NCBI RefSeq assembly: GCF_016862955.1
Contig: NZ_BONY01000018.1
Span: 62,001-126,000, forward strand
DNA: 64,000 nt
Reading direction: 5' to 3'
Source: Rhizocola hellebori
GTDB taxonomy: Bacteria; Actinomycetota; Actinomycetes; Mycobacteriales; Micromonosporaceae
Within the stretch, counting starts at the first letter, position 1. Every line of letters starts with the position of its first letter. The notes under the pieces were generated by a model that worked only from the letters and a program-made list of their open reading frames with translations, did not search any database and had not been told where the DNA came from. Shown here in pieces: positions 1 to 9,176 of the stretch. A program made the translations under genes and the position numbers.

Positions 1-1918
1 TCTGACCCAGCCGTTGGCGAAGAGTTTGCAGGTGCCGTTCCTGGCAGGCGATGGCCACACGCAACCGTGTCGCGACGGAGTCCGGCATGGATATTGCGGA
101 TGCGGCCGCGACAGCCTGCTGGTGCAGCGCCCAAGCCAGGGCAAGCGCCTCTTGCGGGCTCGAGGTGGCCACCTGCCCAGCGGGCTCACCGGATGCGGCC
201 GGCGTCACGGCCGGTGCCAGGCGATCCTGAGCCGCGCTCACCAAGGCTTGGGGGACCCGCCCAGCGAGCTTGCCAGCGGCCGCCTCAACGACGGCCCCGC
301 GCACCATCGCGCCAACAGAAGGGCCGCTCTGCTGCGCCCACGACGACGGATGCAGCCGCATTCTGCGGTGCATCCGCGCTCCGGCACGCTGCACGTTGCC
401 GGCGCCCTCTCGACCGCGACTAGCGATCGTCGCCAACCGGCTCTCGCTACCCGTCAACGCGACGAGACTCTGCCGGATCTTGCTTACAATCACGGCCGTA
501 CCAGCCGCCGGCGGGCCGCCCGGGGCCACCGGTTCGCCGGTGGCCCACGCCAGGAGGACAGTGCTGAGCCAGGCGGCGTCGCGGCTGGCATCGCTGTGGA
601 TCGCGTATAGCTCACCGATCATCCGGATCTCGATGGCTGAGTGGACGATCACCTTGACGGCCTGCACCACCGGTGGCGGCCCGGGTACCGTCGCTGCAGC
701 AGTCCATAGCAGGCTGACGAGGCGGCTGGCGTCGGCAATGACCTGCTGAGACTGAGTCTCAGTGTCGCCGCCGAACTTTCGGTGCAAAGTCTCAGCCCTC
801 CGAATAGGTAGGCGGGTCGCCACATCGGTCAGCAGCTGGGCGCTACGCTCGGCCAGTGCGTCGCGGCTGTGCTGCGCTGCGGTCGCCGCGGCCTGAAGAC
901 GGGCGCGGAGGGCGGAGATGAATTCCTTCGCAGCCCGCATGCGGTCCGTCTTTGATGATTCCTCGGCGAAGAACGCGCCAAGGTCTCCGAGCGACTGGGT
1001 GTGGTCGCCCGTGATGGTGCCGGCCGAGGTCTGGTGCGCGATCTGATCACCGGGCAAGTATCCACCGAGGGCCGAGCCTTGTGCCGGTGGCTGCGGCGCG
1101 TGGAGCATCGCATCCGGGTGGCCGTCCGCCACACCCTTGCGCAGATGGGCTTCCGCCTCGCGGGCGGCGACCAGACGCTGCACGTGTGCGGATGCCTCGG
1201 GATGACCCTCCGCCATGGCCCGGCGCATCATCGCCTCAGCCTCTTCTTGCTTGCCCCTGACGTTGAGCACTATGCCCAGGTTGAACACCGCGTTGGTGTC
1301 GCCCGCCGCGACCGCCTCCCGCAGCAGCGCCTCAGCTTCGGAGGGGTCGCCGCGCTTCAGGCGAACGGTGGCCAGGTTGGTTAACGCATCAATGAGTCCG
1401 GCGGCAATGGCTTGACGCAGCAATCCTTCGGCCTCGGCGAGGTCACCCCGCTCGCCAACGAGTTCGGCAAGGTTGAAGGCGGCGTCCGCCTGCCCTGATG
1501 ACGCGGCCCGCCGCCATACCGATTCCGCTTCCTGCACGCGTCCGGTGCGGCTCAACAGATTGCCGAGGTTAAAGGTTGCGTCGAGGTAGCCCCGTGCGTC
1601 CGCGGCGCGATAGAAGCGTTCGGCGTCCTGGTCATCGCCGAGCTGTGCCCGGACATAGCCGAGACTGCACTCGCAATCCGCAATGAGCTGCTGCTCGCCG
1701 GCTGGCAGGCCCGAGGCCAAAGCACGCCGGTAATGCTTCTCAGCCTCGGCGAGCTGTCCTCGGTCTTTGAGCAGAGCGGCGAATGTACATGCGGCGAGCG
1801 CGTGGCCGCGGTCGCTGGCCTGCCGAAAGAGTTCGGCGGCGGTGTCGAGGTCTCCGGCCCGCGCTCTTTCGATCGCCTTGTCGAAATAGGATTCCGCGTT
1901 GCCCAGGTCGTTCAGCAT
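1..1918 (-). CDS. Sel1/TPR-repeat protein, C-terminus beyond left edge
   Basis: Reading the minus strand from ATG at 1918 gives 639 codons with no stop, so the gene leaves the window. Residues 1 to about 300 are degenerate TPR/Sel1-type repeats with the recurring pattern L-x-x-x-G-D-x-x-x-A-E-x-x-x-R-x-A followed by A-x-x-N-L. The rest is Ala-rich and helical, with no domain I recognise; a segment near 610-825 reads AIEIRMIGELYA. The start overlaps the end of the preceding gene (ATGCTGA), implying translational coupling. It closes an operon of TPR, zinc-ribbon and hypothetical genes beside an NB-ARC/CHAT locus, so a scaffold role is plausible but inferred. It contains a rare TTA codon (GCG-TTA-ACC). 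A damaged copy of part of it lies near 50.7 kb. Confidence 0.85.
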   Translation of the reverse strand, partial: MLNDLGNAESYFDKAIERARAGDLDTAAELFRQASDRGHALAACTFAALLKDRGQLAEAEKHYRRALASGLPAGEQQLIADCECSLGYVRAQLGDDQDAERFYRAADARGYLDATFNLGNLLSRTGRVQEAESVWRRAASSGQADAAFNLAELVGERGDLAEAEGLLRQAIAAGLIDALTNLATVRLKRGDPSEAEALLREAVAAGDTNAVFNLGIVLNVRGKQEEAEAMMRRAMAEGHPEASAHVQRLVAAREAEAHLRKGVADGHPDAMLHAPQPPAQGSALGGYLPGDQIAHQTSAGTITGDHTQSLGDLGAFFAEESSKTDRMRAAKEFISALRARLQAAATAAQHSRDALAERSAQLLTDVATRLPIRRAETLHRKFGGDTETQSQQVIADASRLVSLLWTAAATVPGPPPVVQAVKVIVHSAIEIRMIGELYAIHSDASRDAAWLSTVLLAWATGEPVAPGGPPAAGTAVIVSKIRQSLVALTGSESRLATIASRGREGAGNVQRAGARMHRRMRLHPSSWAQQSGPSVGAMVRGAVVEAAAGKLAGRVPQALVSAAQDRLAPAVTPAASGEPAGQVATSSPQEALALAWALHQQAVAAASAISMPDSVATRLRVAIACQERHLQTLRQRLGQ

Positions 1919-2754
1919 GGCGCCGGGCTCGACGGCTTGGTGTCATTGAATACAAGAGTCCACATTTTGACCGCCCCTTCGGCGCCTGTATCCCACATCC
2001 ATGGCAAAACATTTCCGCCATCGAGGAAGGTTCCCTCGGAGGCGCGTAAGCCTTCGCGCCATCTCATGAGCTGACGCTTGATGCCAAAGTGGAAGCCTGG
2101 ATTCCGCGCCCAGAGCCAGTCGACCATTTCATCGACAACATTGGACTGGTCCTCCAGGACGGCGCTTGGCGCGAAGGTTCGGAGAAACACGTCGAATGTT
2201 GCTCGATTACCGGTCTGCGCGCAAAAAGCTCCGGCCTGACCACCGAACATGGCCACCGTGCGCCCGACGAGCCGCGCGACGTTCTCAAACGTTGGCGTAA
2301 TATCGGCGCTCGTCAGGATCTCCACGTAATAGTCGGGAAACAGGTGCGGCACCGACCGTGGGCGGCTTTCGAGGATGGCCTTATTAACTTGCGTGGCGAA
2401 GGCTAGTGCCTCGGCCGAACGCCGGAACTTGAACCAGAAGCCAAGATTGAGCTCGTTGAGACACACGGCAGCCGGCTCGGCCAAGCTCGCCCGATCTATC
2501 TCGGCCACATCCACCACCCGCTCGGGGATATGCGTTCCGGGTGCGAAAATGAACATCCGCCTACCCGCGATGATGGCCGTCCGCGGCGGGCTCATGTCGT
2601 CTCCCGCGGCCAGGACCAAACGCTCTTCCGGATGCCTGATTTGACGGAACCGCGGCTGGTGTCGTGCGATTGCGCGAAGGACGGCCTTGTCTTGCGTGAG
2701 CAGGACAGCCGCTATTTCGCCATCTACTTCCGGATCGCTTCTGAATAGGCCCAC
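1912..2754 (-). CDS. hypothetical protein, 280 aa
   Basis: The gene starts at GTG 2754 and its stop overlaps the start of the downstream TPR gene. The protein is a soluble alpha/beta type without signal peptide or membrane segment. Its N-terminal half resembles a small ligand-sensing or PH-like fold (a GRRMFIFAPGTHIPER strand pair), and the C-terminal half is helical and Trp-rich. I do not recognise the family. It sits 21 bp after the zinc-ribbon gene in the same orientation, so it probably belongs to the operon fed from 3.9 kb. Coding potential is supported by the clean overlap with neighbours and sensible amino-acid composition; function is unknown. Confidence 0.8.
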   Translation of the reverse strand: MGLFRSDPEVDGEIAAVLLTQDKAVLRAIARHQPRFRQIRHPEERLVLAAGDDMSPPRTAIIAGRRMFIFAPGTHIPERVVDVAEIDRASLAEPAAVCLNELNLGFWFKFRRSAEALAFATQVNKAILESRPRSVPHLFPDYYVEILTSADITPTFENVARLVGRTVAMFGGQAGAFCAQTGNRATFDVFLRTFAPSAVLEDQSNVVDEMVDWLWARNPGFHFGIKRQLMRWREGLRASEGTFLDGGNVLPWMWDTGAEGAVKMWTLVFNDTKPSSPAPC

Positions 2755-2775
2755 GTCAGTCCAATCCCCTGCTCG

Positions 2776-2919
2776 CTAACGCTTCCAATGGCCGCCGTGC
2801 TCGCCGCACACGTAGCCGGTTGAGTTGCAGGCGCGGCAGGTCAGCCCGCCGAGACCTCGCTTGCGCCCGCCATCGCAGGCGTGGCAGGGGGCGATCAGGC
2901 GTCCACACTTGCATTTCAT
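2776..2919 (-). CDS. 47-aa zinc-ribbon-like protein
   Basis: An ATG at 2919 is preceded by a strong Shine-Dalgarno (GGAGG, four bases away) and opens a 47-codon frame ending with TAG at 2776. The peptide contains CKC, CHAC, CRAC and a later C-x-x-x-H, giving about seven Cys and several His, arranged like the C-x-x-C-x-G repeats of DnaJ-type zinc fingers. Such small zinc ribbons are often adaptors or chaperone partners. The spacing (22 bp from the upstream TPR stop, 21 bp to the next gene) places it firmly within the operon. The function beyond zinc binding is inference. Confidence 0.75.
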   Translation of the reverse strand: MKCKCGRLIAPCHACDGGRKRGLGGLTCRACNSTGYVCGEHGGHWKR

Positions 2920-2941
2920 TGCCCCTCCAATTTGTAATGTG

Positions 2942-3862
2942 TTACCTGGGTCGCACCATGTCGAGGTTCTGCTGGATCTGCTGCCGCGTGGGATGGTCGG
3001 ACGGCAATGACCTCACGCAGACCGCGTGAGTGTGTTCCAGCAATGCGATCGCCTCCGTGTACCGTTCGGCCGTACAGTAGGCCACGAAGAGGTTGTTCGC
3101 GGAGTTAAGTGTGTGTATGTGCGCATCGCCGAGGACCCGCCGCCGGTCCGTCAGCGTCCGCTCGTGCAGGGCGATCGCCTCGGTGATACGACCTGCCATC
3201 TCGTAACTGGCTGCGAGGTTATTGCGGGTCGACAGCGTGTCCACATGATCGGGCCCGAGAACTCGGTCACATGCCGCCAGCGTCGTCTCATAAATCTCGA
3301 TGGCCCGCGGGTAGTTTTGCCCCGCCTCGTAGGCGTGGCCCAGATTGTGGGCCGAGGTGAGCGTGTCGCGGTGGTCCGGGCCGAGTATCCGCTGCCGCAC
3401 ATGGAAAACGCGCTCATGCACACGCGTGCCGTCGGCGATTCGGTTCGCGGCGAGGTAGGCCTCGGCGAGGTTGCTCTCCGTGGTCAGCGTACGCGGATCA
3501 TTCTCACCGGAGATCTCTCGCTCGAGGTCGATTGCCACCTCGAGGTGCTTCACTGCGGTAGCCGCCTCACTGGTGTTCAGCAGCGCCATGGCGAGGTTCA
3601 CCATCACGGTGATCGTGGCACGGTGCTTTTCGCCCGAGACCTGCCGCTGCGCCGCGAGCGTCCGGGTCAATATGCCTATGGCCCGCGCGGGCTGTCCAGC
3701 CAGGACATACCCAAAGCCGACGTCGTTGCCGGCGGTCAGCGTGATCGGGTGTACCGGGCCGAAGTGGCGTTCGGCCTCGGCATACCTGGCCTCGTAGGCC
3801 GCGACCGCCTCAGCGAACCTACCGGCACGTGCCAGCTCGGCAGGATCGGCTGCCTCAGCCAT
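2942..3862 (-). CDS. TPR protein, kinesin-light-chain-like repeats
   Basis: The protein has about 306 aa built almost wholly from roughly 42-residue repeats of the TPR_10/TPR_12 type: A-x-x-x-x-E-x-x-L-x-x-x-x-R-x-L-G-x-x-H-x-x-T-L-x-x-x-x-N-L. At least six copies are visible. Such repeats are common at the C-termini of actinobacterial NB-ARC proteins and here occur as a stand-alone protein just downstream of one. Start: GGAG precedes both GTG 3865 and ATG 3862; I chose the ATG. It lies about 110 bp downstream of the NB-ARC gene on the same strand and leads the small operon 3.9-0 kb. It is probably a protein-interaction scaffold. Confidence 0.88.
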   Translation of the reverse strand: MAEAADPAELARAGRFAEAVAAYEARYAEAERHFGPVHPITLTAGNDVGFGYVLAGQPARAIGILTRTLAAQRQVSGEKHRATITVMVNLAMALLNTSEAATAVKHLEVAIDLEREISGENDPRTLTTESNLAEAYLAANRIADGTRVHERVFHVRQRILGPDHRDTLTSAHNLGHAYEAGQNYPRAIEIYETTLAACDRVLGPDHVDTLSTRNNLAASYEMAGRITEAIALHERTLTDRRRVLGDAHIHTLNSANNLFVAYCTAERYTEAIALLEHTHAVCVRSLPSDHPTRQQIQQNLDMVRPR

Positions 3863-3971
3863 CACCGTGGTCTCCTCTCTAAGCGTTCATCGCGTCCCAA
3901 TCCTCGCCGTGGCAGCCCACTTGATAAAGGTTGCTTTGTTGCGTGAATAGATACGCAACGCAGAAAGTGCA

Positions 3972-6242
3972 TCAGGGGTCGTCGCGCAGCCGTCCTAGGA
4001 GCGCGGCCGCTTGTGCGACCAGCCGAGCCGCGGATTGGTGGCGCCCATCGGCCTGCGCGACGGACCCTAGCCCTCGCAGCGCGCGGGCCTGTTCAGCGAG
4101 GCTGGCGCAGACCCTTGCGCGCCACCACGCCCGGACGTGATAGGTGCGAGCGGCCGACGGGTCCCCGGCCGCCCGCGCGGCCTCGCCGAGGCAGTTGAGC
4201 GCCATTGACTCGTCGAAGACCAGGTTCATCTCGACAAAGATTTCCAGCGCCGCGAGGAAATGCTCGGTCGCCGCGGCCAGCCGCCCCAGCGCGCCCTCGG
4301 CGAGCCCGAGCGTGCGCAACGTGATGCCAACGTGCCGGCGCGAATCGTGCGCCTGGTACAACGCAAGCGCATCAGATGCTTCCACCACAGCTGTGGCGTG
4401 GTCGCCGGTGGCATGCGCCAGCCAGGCACGGTGTCCGAGGGTGACCGCGACGCCTATGCGATCGTCCAAGTCCCGGAATACCTTCAGTGCCTCCGTGTAT
4501 TGCAGCCCAGCGAGATCGTTTCGGCCATCGTGCAGATGGGCCAGGCCCAAGTTGTTGAGCGTTACCGCGACCGCCCAAAGATCTCCTGCCATGCGGGCCG
4601 AAGATAGAGCGAATTCGTGGGTCCGGATCCATGGTCGCAAGGCTTTTGTACGGAAGAAATGATCTCGCATGGCATAGGCGAGGCGCCAGCATTCGCCATG
4701 CAGGCCTTCGGTTGCGGCGAGCTCACATATTCCCACCAGATTGTCCTGCTCAGCTTCGAACCACGTCCGCGCCTCCGTGACGTTGGCGAAGCTTGCCGGC
4801 CAAACCGGGTCGGCGGGATGCACTGGCGGTGGGCGGTGCCGATCCGGAGTCACCGTTAGGTCGGCCTGCTGCGCCATAGCGAGATAGCCATATACAAGAC
4901 GCTCGGTCGCGCCGCGTAACTCCGCATCGGACAGAATGGCCCGTGCGTGCTGCCGCGCGACGGCACGCACTAGCTCGTGCAGCGCGTATCGCCGCGGGGC
5001 AATCGGCAGGGCAAGGCTCGCGGTGACCAGTCCGTCCAGCCTCCGGCTGGCTAGCGCGGCCGACTCGCCAGATAGCACCGCCGCCACCCGAACGTCTACG
5101 GTCGCGCCAGGGTGCACTGCTAAGTACGCCAGAAGGTGCTGCTCGTCGGCTGAAAGCGCGCCGCAAGCGGCTAGGAAGGTCCGCGTAATGCTCCGTTCTC
5201 CGTCGTCGAGAACGGCCAGGTGGTCAGTGTCGCCGAGTTCAGCGGCCAGGTCCTTGAGCGACAGCCAGACTGCGCCGCGCAGCCGGGCCGCGACCACACG
5301 TACGGCGAGCGGTAAGTATCCGCAAGCGGCTAGCACAATGCCAAGGTCCGACCGGTCCTGGTCCTGGAGCCAGCTAAGCCGCTCACCGACGAGGGCCTCG
5401 ACAAGCGCCCGAGCATCGTGCGGGTCGAGCGGATCCACGTGGATGTGGCGAGCCTCGTCGAGCGCGTCGAGACGGCGTCGGCTGGCCACCAACGTCACGG
5501 ATTGCCCGCCCGGCGCCAACAACGCCGCGACATCGGCGGCAGACCTGGGATTGTCCAACACCAGCAGCATGCGACGGCCGCGCAGCACCCGTCGGTAAAG
5601 CGCAGAGCGCTCAGTCGGATCGGCTGGGATCAGCTCATCGGCCAGACCGATCCGCCGCAGCAGGCGGTCCATCGCGTCGAAGGCATCGATTGGATCGCCG
5701 TTGCCACGCAGGTCAAGGTAAAGGCAGCCATCAGGGTGGCGCTCCAGCAGCCGCTCGGCTACCTGGACGAGCAATTCGGTCTTGCCCACTCCGGGCAACC
5801 CCCACACCACCGCCACGCGACTGCTGTAGCGTCCTGCCTGCCGCGCAAAAGAAAGCATCTCGTCGATCTCAGTCACCCGGCCGACGAAGACCTCGGTAGC
5901 GCCGGGCAGGTCGACGGTGGGTGAAGTGGACCACGGCGATCGGCGACGTGGGGGCGGCGGAATGAGGCGGGTTAGCGCACCCTCGGCGCGCAGCACCCGC
6001 TCGCACGCCTCGGCCAGGGCGAAGCTCGGCCGTAACCGTCCACTTTCGACTCTGCTGATCTGACTCTTGCTGTAGTGCACGCCGCGGGCCAGCTCGGTCT
6101 GCGAAAGCTGGGCATGTTCCCGTAGCCGCCGCAGCTCTTCTCCGAACCCGGGTTTGCCTGCGCCGGGAGATCCGTCGACCTCAGAAACAAGCGGGTCACT
6201 AGGTCGGCTGGCCACATCAACCACCGCTCTGTTACGGGCCAT
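3972..6242 (-). CDS. XRE-NB-ARC-TPR STAND ATPase
   Basis: The 756-aa protein has three parts. Residues about 33-88 form a Cro/C1-type HTH (LSQTELARGVHYSKSQISRVE). An NB-ARC NTPase follows, with FVGR at 119 and Walker A GLPGVGKT at 148-155; LLVLDNP is the Walker B. About 300 residues of C-terminal TPRs complete it. This is the architecture of bacterial STAND/NLR-like switches, where ligand binding to the TPRs triggers nucleotide-dependent oligomerisation. Start: the frame is open further upstream, but ATG 6242 overlaps the CHAT stop by 11 bp and gives a natural N-terminus. Coupling with the CHAT protease implies that the two work together. It could instead be a plain AfsR-like transcriptional activator, since many of those share HTH-NB-ARC-TPR order, though no SARP BTAD is present. 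Confidence 0.9.
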   Translation of the reverse strand: MARNRAVVDVASRPSDPLVSEVDGSPGAGKPGFGEELRRLREHAQLSQTELARGVHYSKSQISRVESGRLRPSFALAEACERVLRAEGALTRLIPPPPRRRSPWSTSPTVDLPGATEVFVGRVTEIDEMLSFARQAGRYSSRVAVVWGLPGVGKTELLVQVAERLLERHPDGCLYLDLRGNGDPIDAFDAMDRLLRRIGLADELIPADPTERSALYRRVLRGRRMLLVLDNPRSAADVAALLAPGGQSVTLVASRRRLDALDEARHIHVDPLDPHDARALVEALVGERLSWLQDQDRSDLGIVLAACGYLPLAVRVVAARLRGAVWLSLKDLAAELGDTDHLAVLDDGERSITRTFLAACGALSADEQHLLAYLAVHPGATVDVRVAAVLSGESAALASRRLDGLVTASLALPIAPRRYALHELVRAVARQHARAILSDAELRGATERLVYGYLAMAQQADLTVTPDRHRPPPVHPADPVWPASFANVTEARTWFEAEQDNLVGICELAATEGLHGECWRLAYAMRDHFFRTKALRPWIRTHEFALSSARMAGDLWAVAVTLNNLGLAHLHDGRNDLAGLQYTEALKVFRDLDDRIGVAVTLGHRAWLAHATGDHATAVVEASDALALYQAHDSRRHVGITLRTLGLAEGALGRLAAATEHFLAALEIFVEMNLVFDESMALNCLGEAARAAGDPSAARTYHVRAWWRARVCASLAEQARALRGLGSVAQADGRHQSAARLVAQAAALLGRLRDDP

Positions 6243-7533
6243 AGTGGACAAACGGGAGCCAGTCAGCAAGCCCGGTGCCGCCATCGCGTAGGGACCGCAC
6301 CGCGTGATGCAACGCGGCCGCCGCCCGGTCTGAGACGACCACACCGTTATGCACGAGCGCCGGATATACCGCCTCCGCCACGGTTGCCGAGATCGCCGGG
6401 CGCACAGTCCACAATGTTCCGATCACATGACGAAAGCCTGCGTAGCTGAGCGCAGCGCCGAGCGTGATCACTTCGTCAGCAAGGTGTATCCCGCCCGTGC
6501 CTGTGCGGCAGGCGGAAAGGTAGGCCAGCTCACCGGCGAACCGGCTCGCACCAAGCTGGGACACCGTAAGGGACCCATCGGCGAGCACGAAACCGGCCCG
6601 GGTCGGGTCGCTGAGATCTTGCTGCCCATGGCAGCTCATGTGGACCCAGGAGTGACGCTCCATCGCGGCTGAAACTGCGGCGACGGTCGCTGTCGCGCCT
6701 TCAACCGCGACCAATCCACCGGGCATCATTGCGCCAAGCACAGCTCTTTCACGCGCCACCACGTCGGTCAGCTCCAATTGCCCCAGCGTGGCAGGCATGC
6801 CGACGAAGAGTGCCGGTTGCTCGCCGCAGGAAATGGGAGGCCGCCTACGTGACTCGGCCAGGGCACGCAGGGTCGGGGTGTATGACGAAACGACACAGTC
6901 GAGAACTGCCCGGCTGGTGCCATCGTGATATCCGGCACCATGGATGGGCAGCAGAGTGAGCAGGCCGGTGGGGCACCACCACACGCGCCGCGCCCAACCA
7001 GGATCCTTTGGTCCGGCCCAGCCGAGGGCTTGCAGGACCGGTTCGGCCACGGCTTCCCACAGCCATCGCATGGTCGACTCCAGCTCGGCCTCTCGCGCCT
7101 GAAGCGCCGCCGCCCGCTGCTGCACTGCCTGTGCGAACGGCACTTCCGCGGGTGCCGGAGTATCGCGCAAGGCCTCAAGGTAACGCGAAGAACGTTCACT
7201 GACATCCGCGGCGGTCAGCCCAGGAAGTGCCACCGGCATAACACCAGCTGTGGTCACTATCAGTGCGTCACAGCGCCGGCTATCCACATTGACGATCACT
7301 ACAGGACCGCCCCTGCCGACGTCAGCCATCGACGATAGCGCCGGCGGCCTGAGGAAGTCAGCAAAGCCGACGATACCGCGGACCTGCTCGACCAGGTCAT
7401 CCCACTCATGGGCGAGCGCGATGCGCCGATCGGCTGACGCTCGACCATTCTGTCCTAAGCCCACCACGACAGGTTTCCCTTCGTTCTGCGGGTTTCCTGG
7501 CACACCGTATGCTGCCGTCACGACGCATGCCAT
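6232..7533 (-). CDS. CHAT-domain (caspase-like) protease
   Basis: The C-terminal half is a CHAT domain, a clan CD cysteine peptidase. The catalytic His lies in HMSCHGQ and the Cys in YLSACRTGTGG (H314 and C354 if counted from the longest frame starting at 7569). A hallmark segment, VIGTLWTV, follows. The N-terminal part is an alpha/beta region with no recognised domain. The start is uncertain: ATG 7569 would overlap the divergent SEFIR gene, ATG 7533 is taken here, and later GTGs are possible. The stop overlaps the NB-ARC gene start. CHAT proteases act as effectors in several bacterial immune and cell-death systems; a TPR-CHAT/NB-ARC pairing suggests that the STAND protein controls protease activity (inference). 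Confidence 0.85.
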   Translation of the reverse strand: MACVVTAAYGVPGNPQNEGKPVVVGLGQNGRASADRRIALAHEWDDLVEQVRGIVGFADFLRPPALSSMADVGRGGPVVIVNVDSRRCDALIVTTAGVMPVALPGLTAADVSERSSRYLEALRDTPAPAEVPFAQAVQQRAAALQAREAELESTMRWLWEAVAEPVLQALGWAGPKDPGWARRVWWCPTGLLTLLPIHGAGYHDGTSRAVLDCVVSSYTPTLRALAESRRRPPISCGEQPALFVGMPATLGQLELTDVVARERAVLGAMMPGGLVAVEGATATVAAVSAAMERHSWVHMSCHGQQDLSDPTRAGFVLADGSLTVSQLGASRFAGELAYLSACRTGTGGIHLADEVITLGAALSYAGFRHVIGTLWTVRPAISATVAEAVYPALVHNGVVVSDRAAAALHHAVRSLRDGGTGLADWLPFVHYGP

Positions 7534-7559
7534 CCGCCGGAGGATCGAAGGATCTACCC

Positions 7560-8738
7560 ATGCCGCCATCCCCTGACCCGCTTGTTGGCGACATCCCGCT
7601 CTATCTCGCCGACGAAACCAAATCCATCGACTCCACGCCTTCCGGCATTGCCCTGGGCATGATCCGGCTGTGGGCCTGGCAGCTTTACCGTCTGCATCCG
7701 CTACCTAGGGACCTCTCGATGTACGAGGGCTACCTTGTCCGGATCAACTACGAGTTCGACATCGCGCTCGACGTGCCAGCCCCGGTGTGGGCAGAAGTCC
7801 AGCTGGCCTTTCCAGAGAATGTCATTGTCGTCGATGCCCTGCCCAGGGCGGTCCACTCGCCAGAACGGGCATACGCGTATCGGGTCAACGGAAGTCTTAA
7901 CTTCGTTCGCCGCGACAGTCCTGACCCGACCGGGCCTGTGGCGCCAGAAGCAGCACTACCTGCCGCTGCGCCCCACATCGAGTGCTTCGGTGTCGGCGGC
8001 AACACAGCGCGCTGGCGCCACACCGGGGCCGAGGGCGCGGGTATCCGGGCGGGCAGCCATGTCGCCTGGCTGGTGCTCCTAACCCCGCCAGGCCAGGAGG
8101 AGCTTGCTGTGCTTGCCACAGGCCAGTACAGGGTCGAAATTGACCCGCAGCTCGGGCTCGCCCCGGTATGCCGGCCCGACGCCTTCAGCGTCCGGCTGCC
8201 CCAGCCGGTCCCCGGCGACAATCCGGCCCCGCCCGTGGGCCCTGCGCCGGCTACGCCTGGCACGGGAGCGCATGGGGGGCCGCGCGTCTTCATCTCCTAT
8301 TCCCAGGATCCGCCTGAGCATTCCGAGGCCGTCGAGCAGCTGTGGCACCTTCTCAAAGGGTGTGGCGCGGATGTACGGATCGACAAGGAGCATCTCGAGC
8401 GACAACGCAACTGGAGCGACTGGACCACTGTCCAGATCCTTCGCAGCGACTACACCATTGTCGTCGCCTCGCCCGCCTACCTCGCCGCGAGCGAAGACCA
8501 GCTGCCAGCCGGCCGGAACCTCGGCATACGGTCTGAATACGTACGTCTCGCCGATCTGCTGCACCGAAATCGTCCACTGTGGACGATGAAAATCCTTCCT
8601 GTGGTACTGCCGGGAAGATCGGTCGACGAGATCCCGCTGACGTTCCTGCCGGGTACGGTCGACCATCACATCATCCATGACTTCACTCCCCAGGGTGCAG
8701 CCAGCCTCCTGCGCACGCTCGGCCTTGGACCCCGCTAA
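7560..8738 (+). CDS. SEFIR (TIR-like) domain protein
   Basis: The product is 392 aa. The N-terminal 220 residues are an alpha/beta region without a recognised family, followed by a Pro-rich linker. From about residue 241 comes a SEFIR domain: PRVFISYSQD, then EHSEAVEQLWHLL, ADVRIDKEHL, WSDWTTVQI, and a strand with a Y-T-I-V-V-A-S-P-A-Y motif typical of SEF/IL-17R and TIR folds. SEFIR domains mediate homotypic assembly, and TIR relatives may hydrolyse NAD; a catalytic Glu cannot be assigned with certainty. It diverges from the CHAT/NB-ARC operon with almost no spacer, so the two units probably share control. Start: ATG 7560 is the first Met after an AGGA-containing leader. Confidence 0.82.
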   Translation: MPPSPDPLVGDIPLYLADETKSIDSTPSGIALGMIRLWAWQLYRLHPLPRDLSMYEGYLVRINYEFDIALDVPAPVWAEVQLAFPENVIVVDALPRAVHSPERAYAYRVNGSLNFVRRDSPDPTGPVAPEAALPAAAPHIECFGVGGNTARWRHTGAEGAGIRAGSHVAWLVLLTPPGQEELAVLATGQYRVEIDPQLGLAPVCRPDAFSVRLPQPVPGDNPAPPVGPAPATPGTGAHGGPRVFISYSQDPPEHSEAVEQLWHLLKGCGADVRIDKEHLERQRNWSDWTTVQILRSDYTIVVASPAYLAASEDQLPAGRNLGIRSEYVRLADLLHRNRPLWTMKILPVVLPGRSVDEIPLTFLPGTVDHHIIHDFTPQGAASLLRTLGLGPR

Positions 8739-9176
8739 AAAGGCCAGCGGGCAGGTCATTGACCGGCCTGCAACACACGAACCCGATCACGTCAAATGCC
8801 CGACCGGCGCGCAATTTCGTGTTCAGCCCGACGATCCGCCGCCGGTGCCGTGTGGGACGGTGACAGGCATGTTTGTCCCATTGAACCTGCGCAAAAAGGA
8901 TGAGCCTCAACGGTTCTCCGTTTAGCTGTCTGAGTCTCCATGCTCCGTCACAGCGGGGGGTCTGGGCCTGTCCAAAACGGATGGACAGTTGGGCAAGACG
9001 CTTGATCGAAGGGCTAGGCCGCGAAGGGCTCCTGGGACCACGGGCGGAATCGATGGTCCACTCTGGAGCGGGGCAGCGACGGACTCTCCCAACAGTTAGG
9101 CTCCTTTACCAAATGGTGCGGCTACGGTGCGCCAACACCGCAGCCGCGATGTTCCACAAAGGACCTAGGAGAGCCC
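8739..9176. other. intergenic region, no convincing gene
   Basis: This stretch separates the SEFIR gene from the metalloprotease. Just after the SEFIR stop an imperfect dyad (AGGCC ... GGCCT enclosing GGTCATTGACC, about 8745-8774) could act as a terminator. A second dyad, CTGTCC/GGACAG, lies near 8967-8990. The open frames here have unnatural composition and no ribosome-binding site. The promoter of the downstream protease gene is expected in its right part. Confidence 0.5.

Noticed and set aside
3026-3946. 306-codon plus-strand frame
   Set aside because: It is the shadow of the TPR gene on the minus strand; no ribosome-binding site and no domain.
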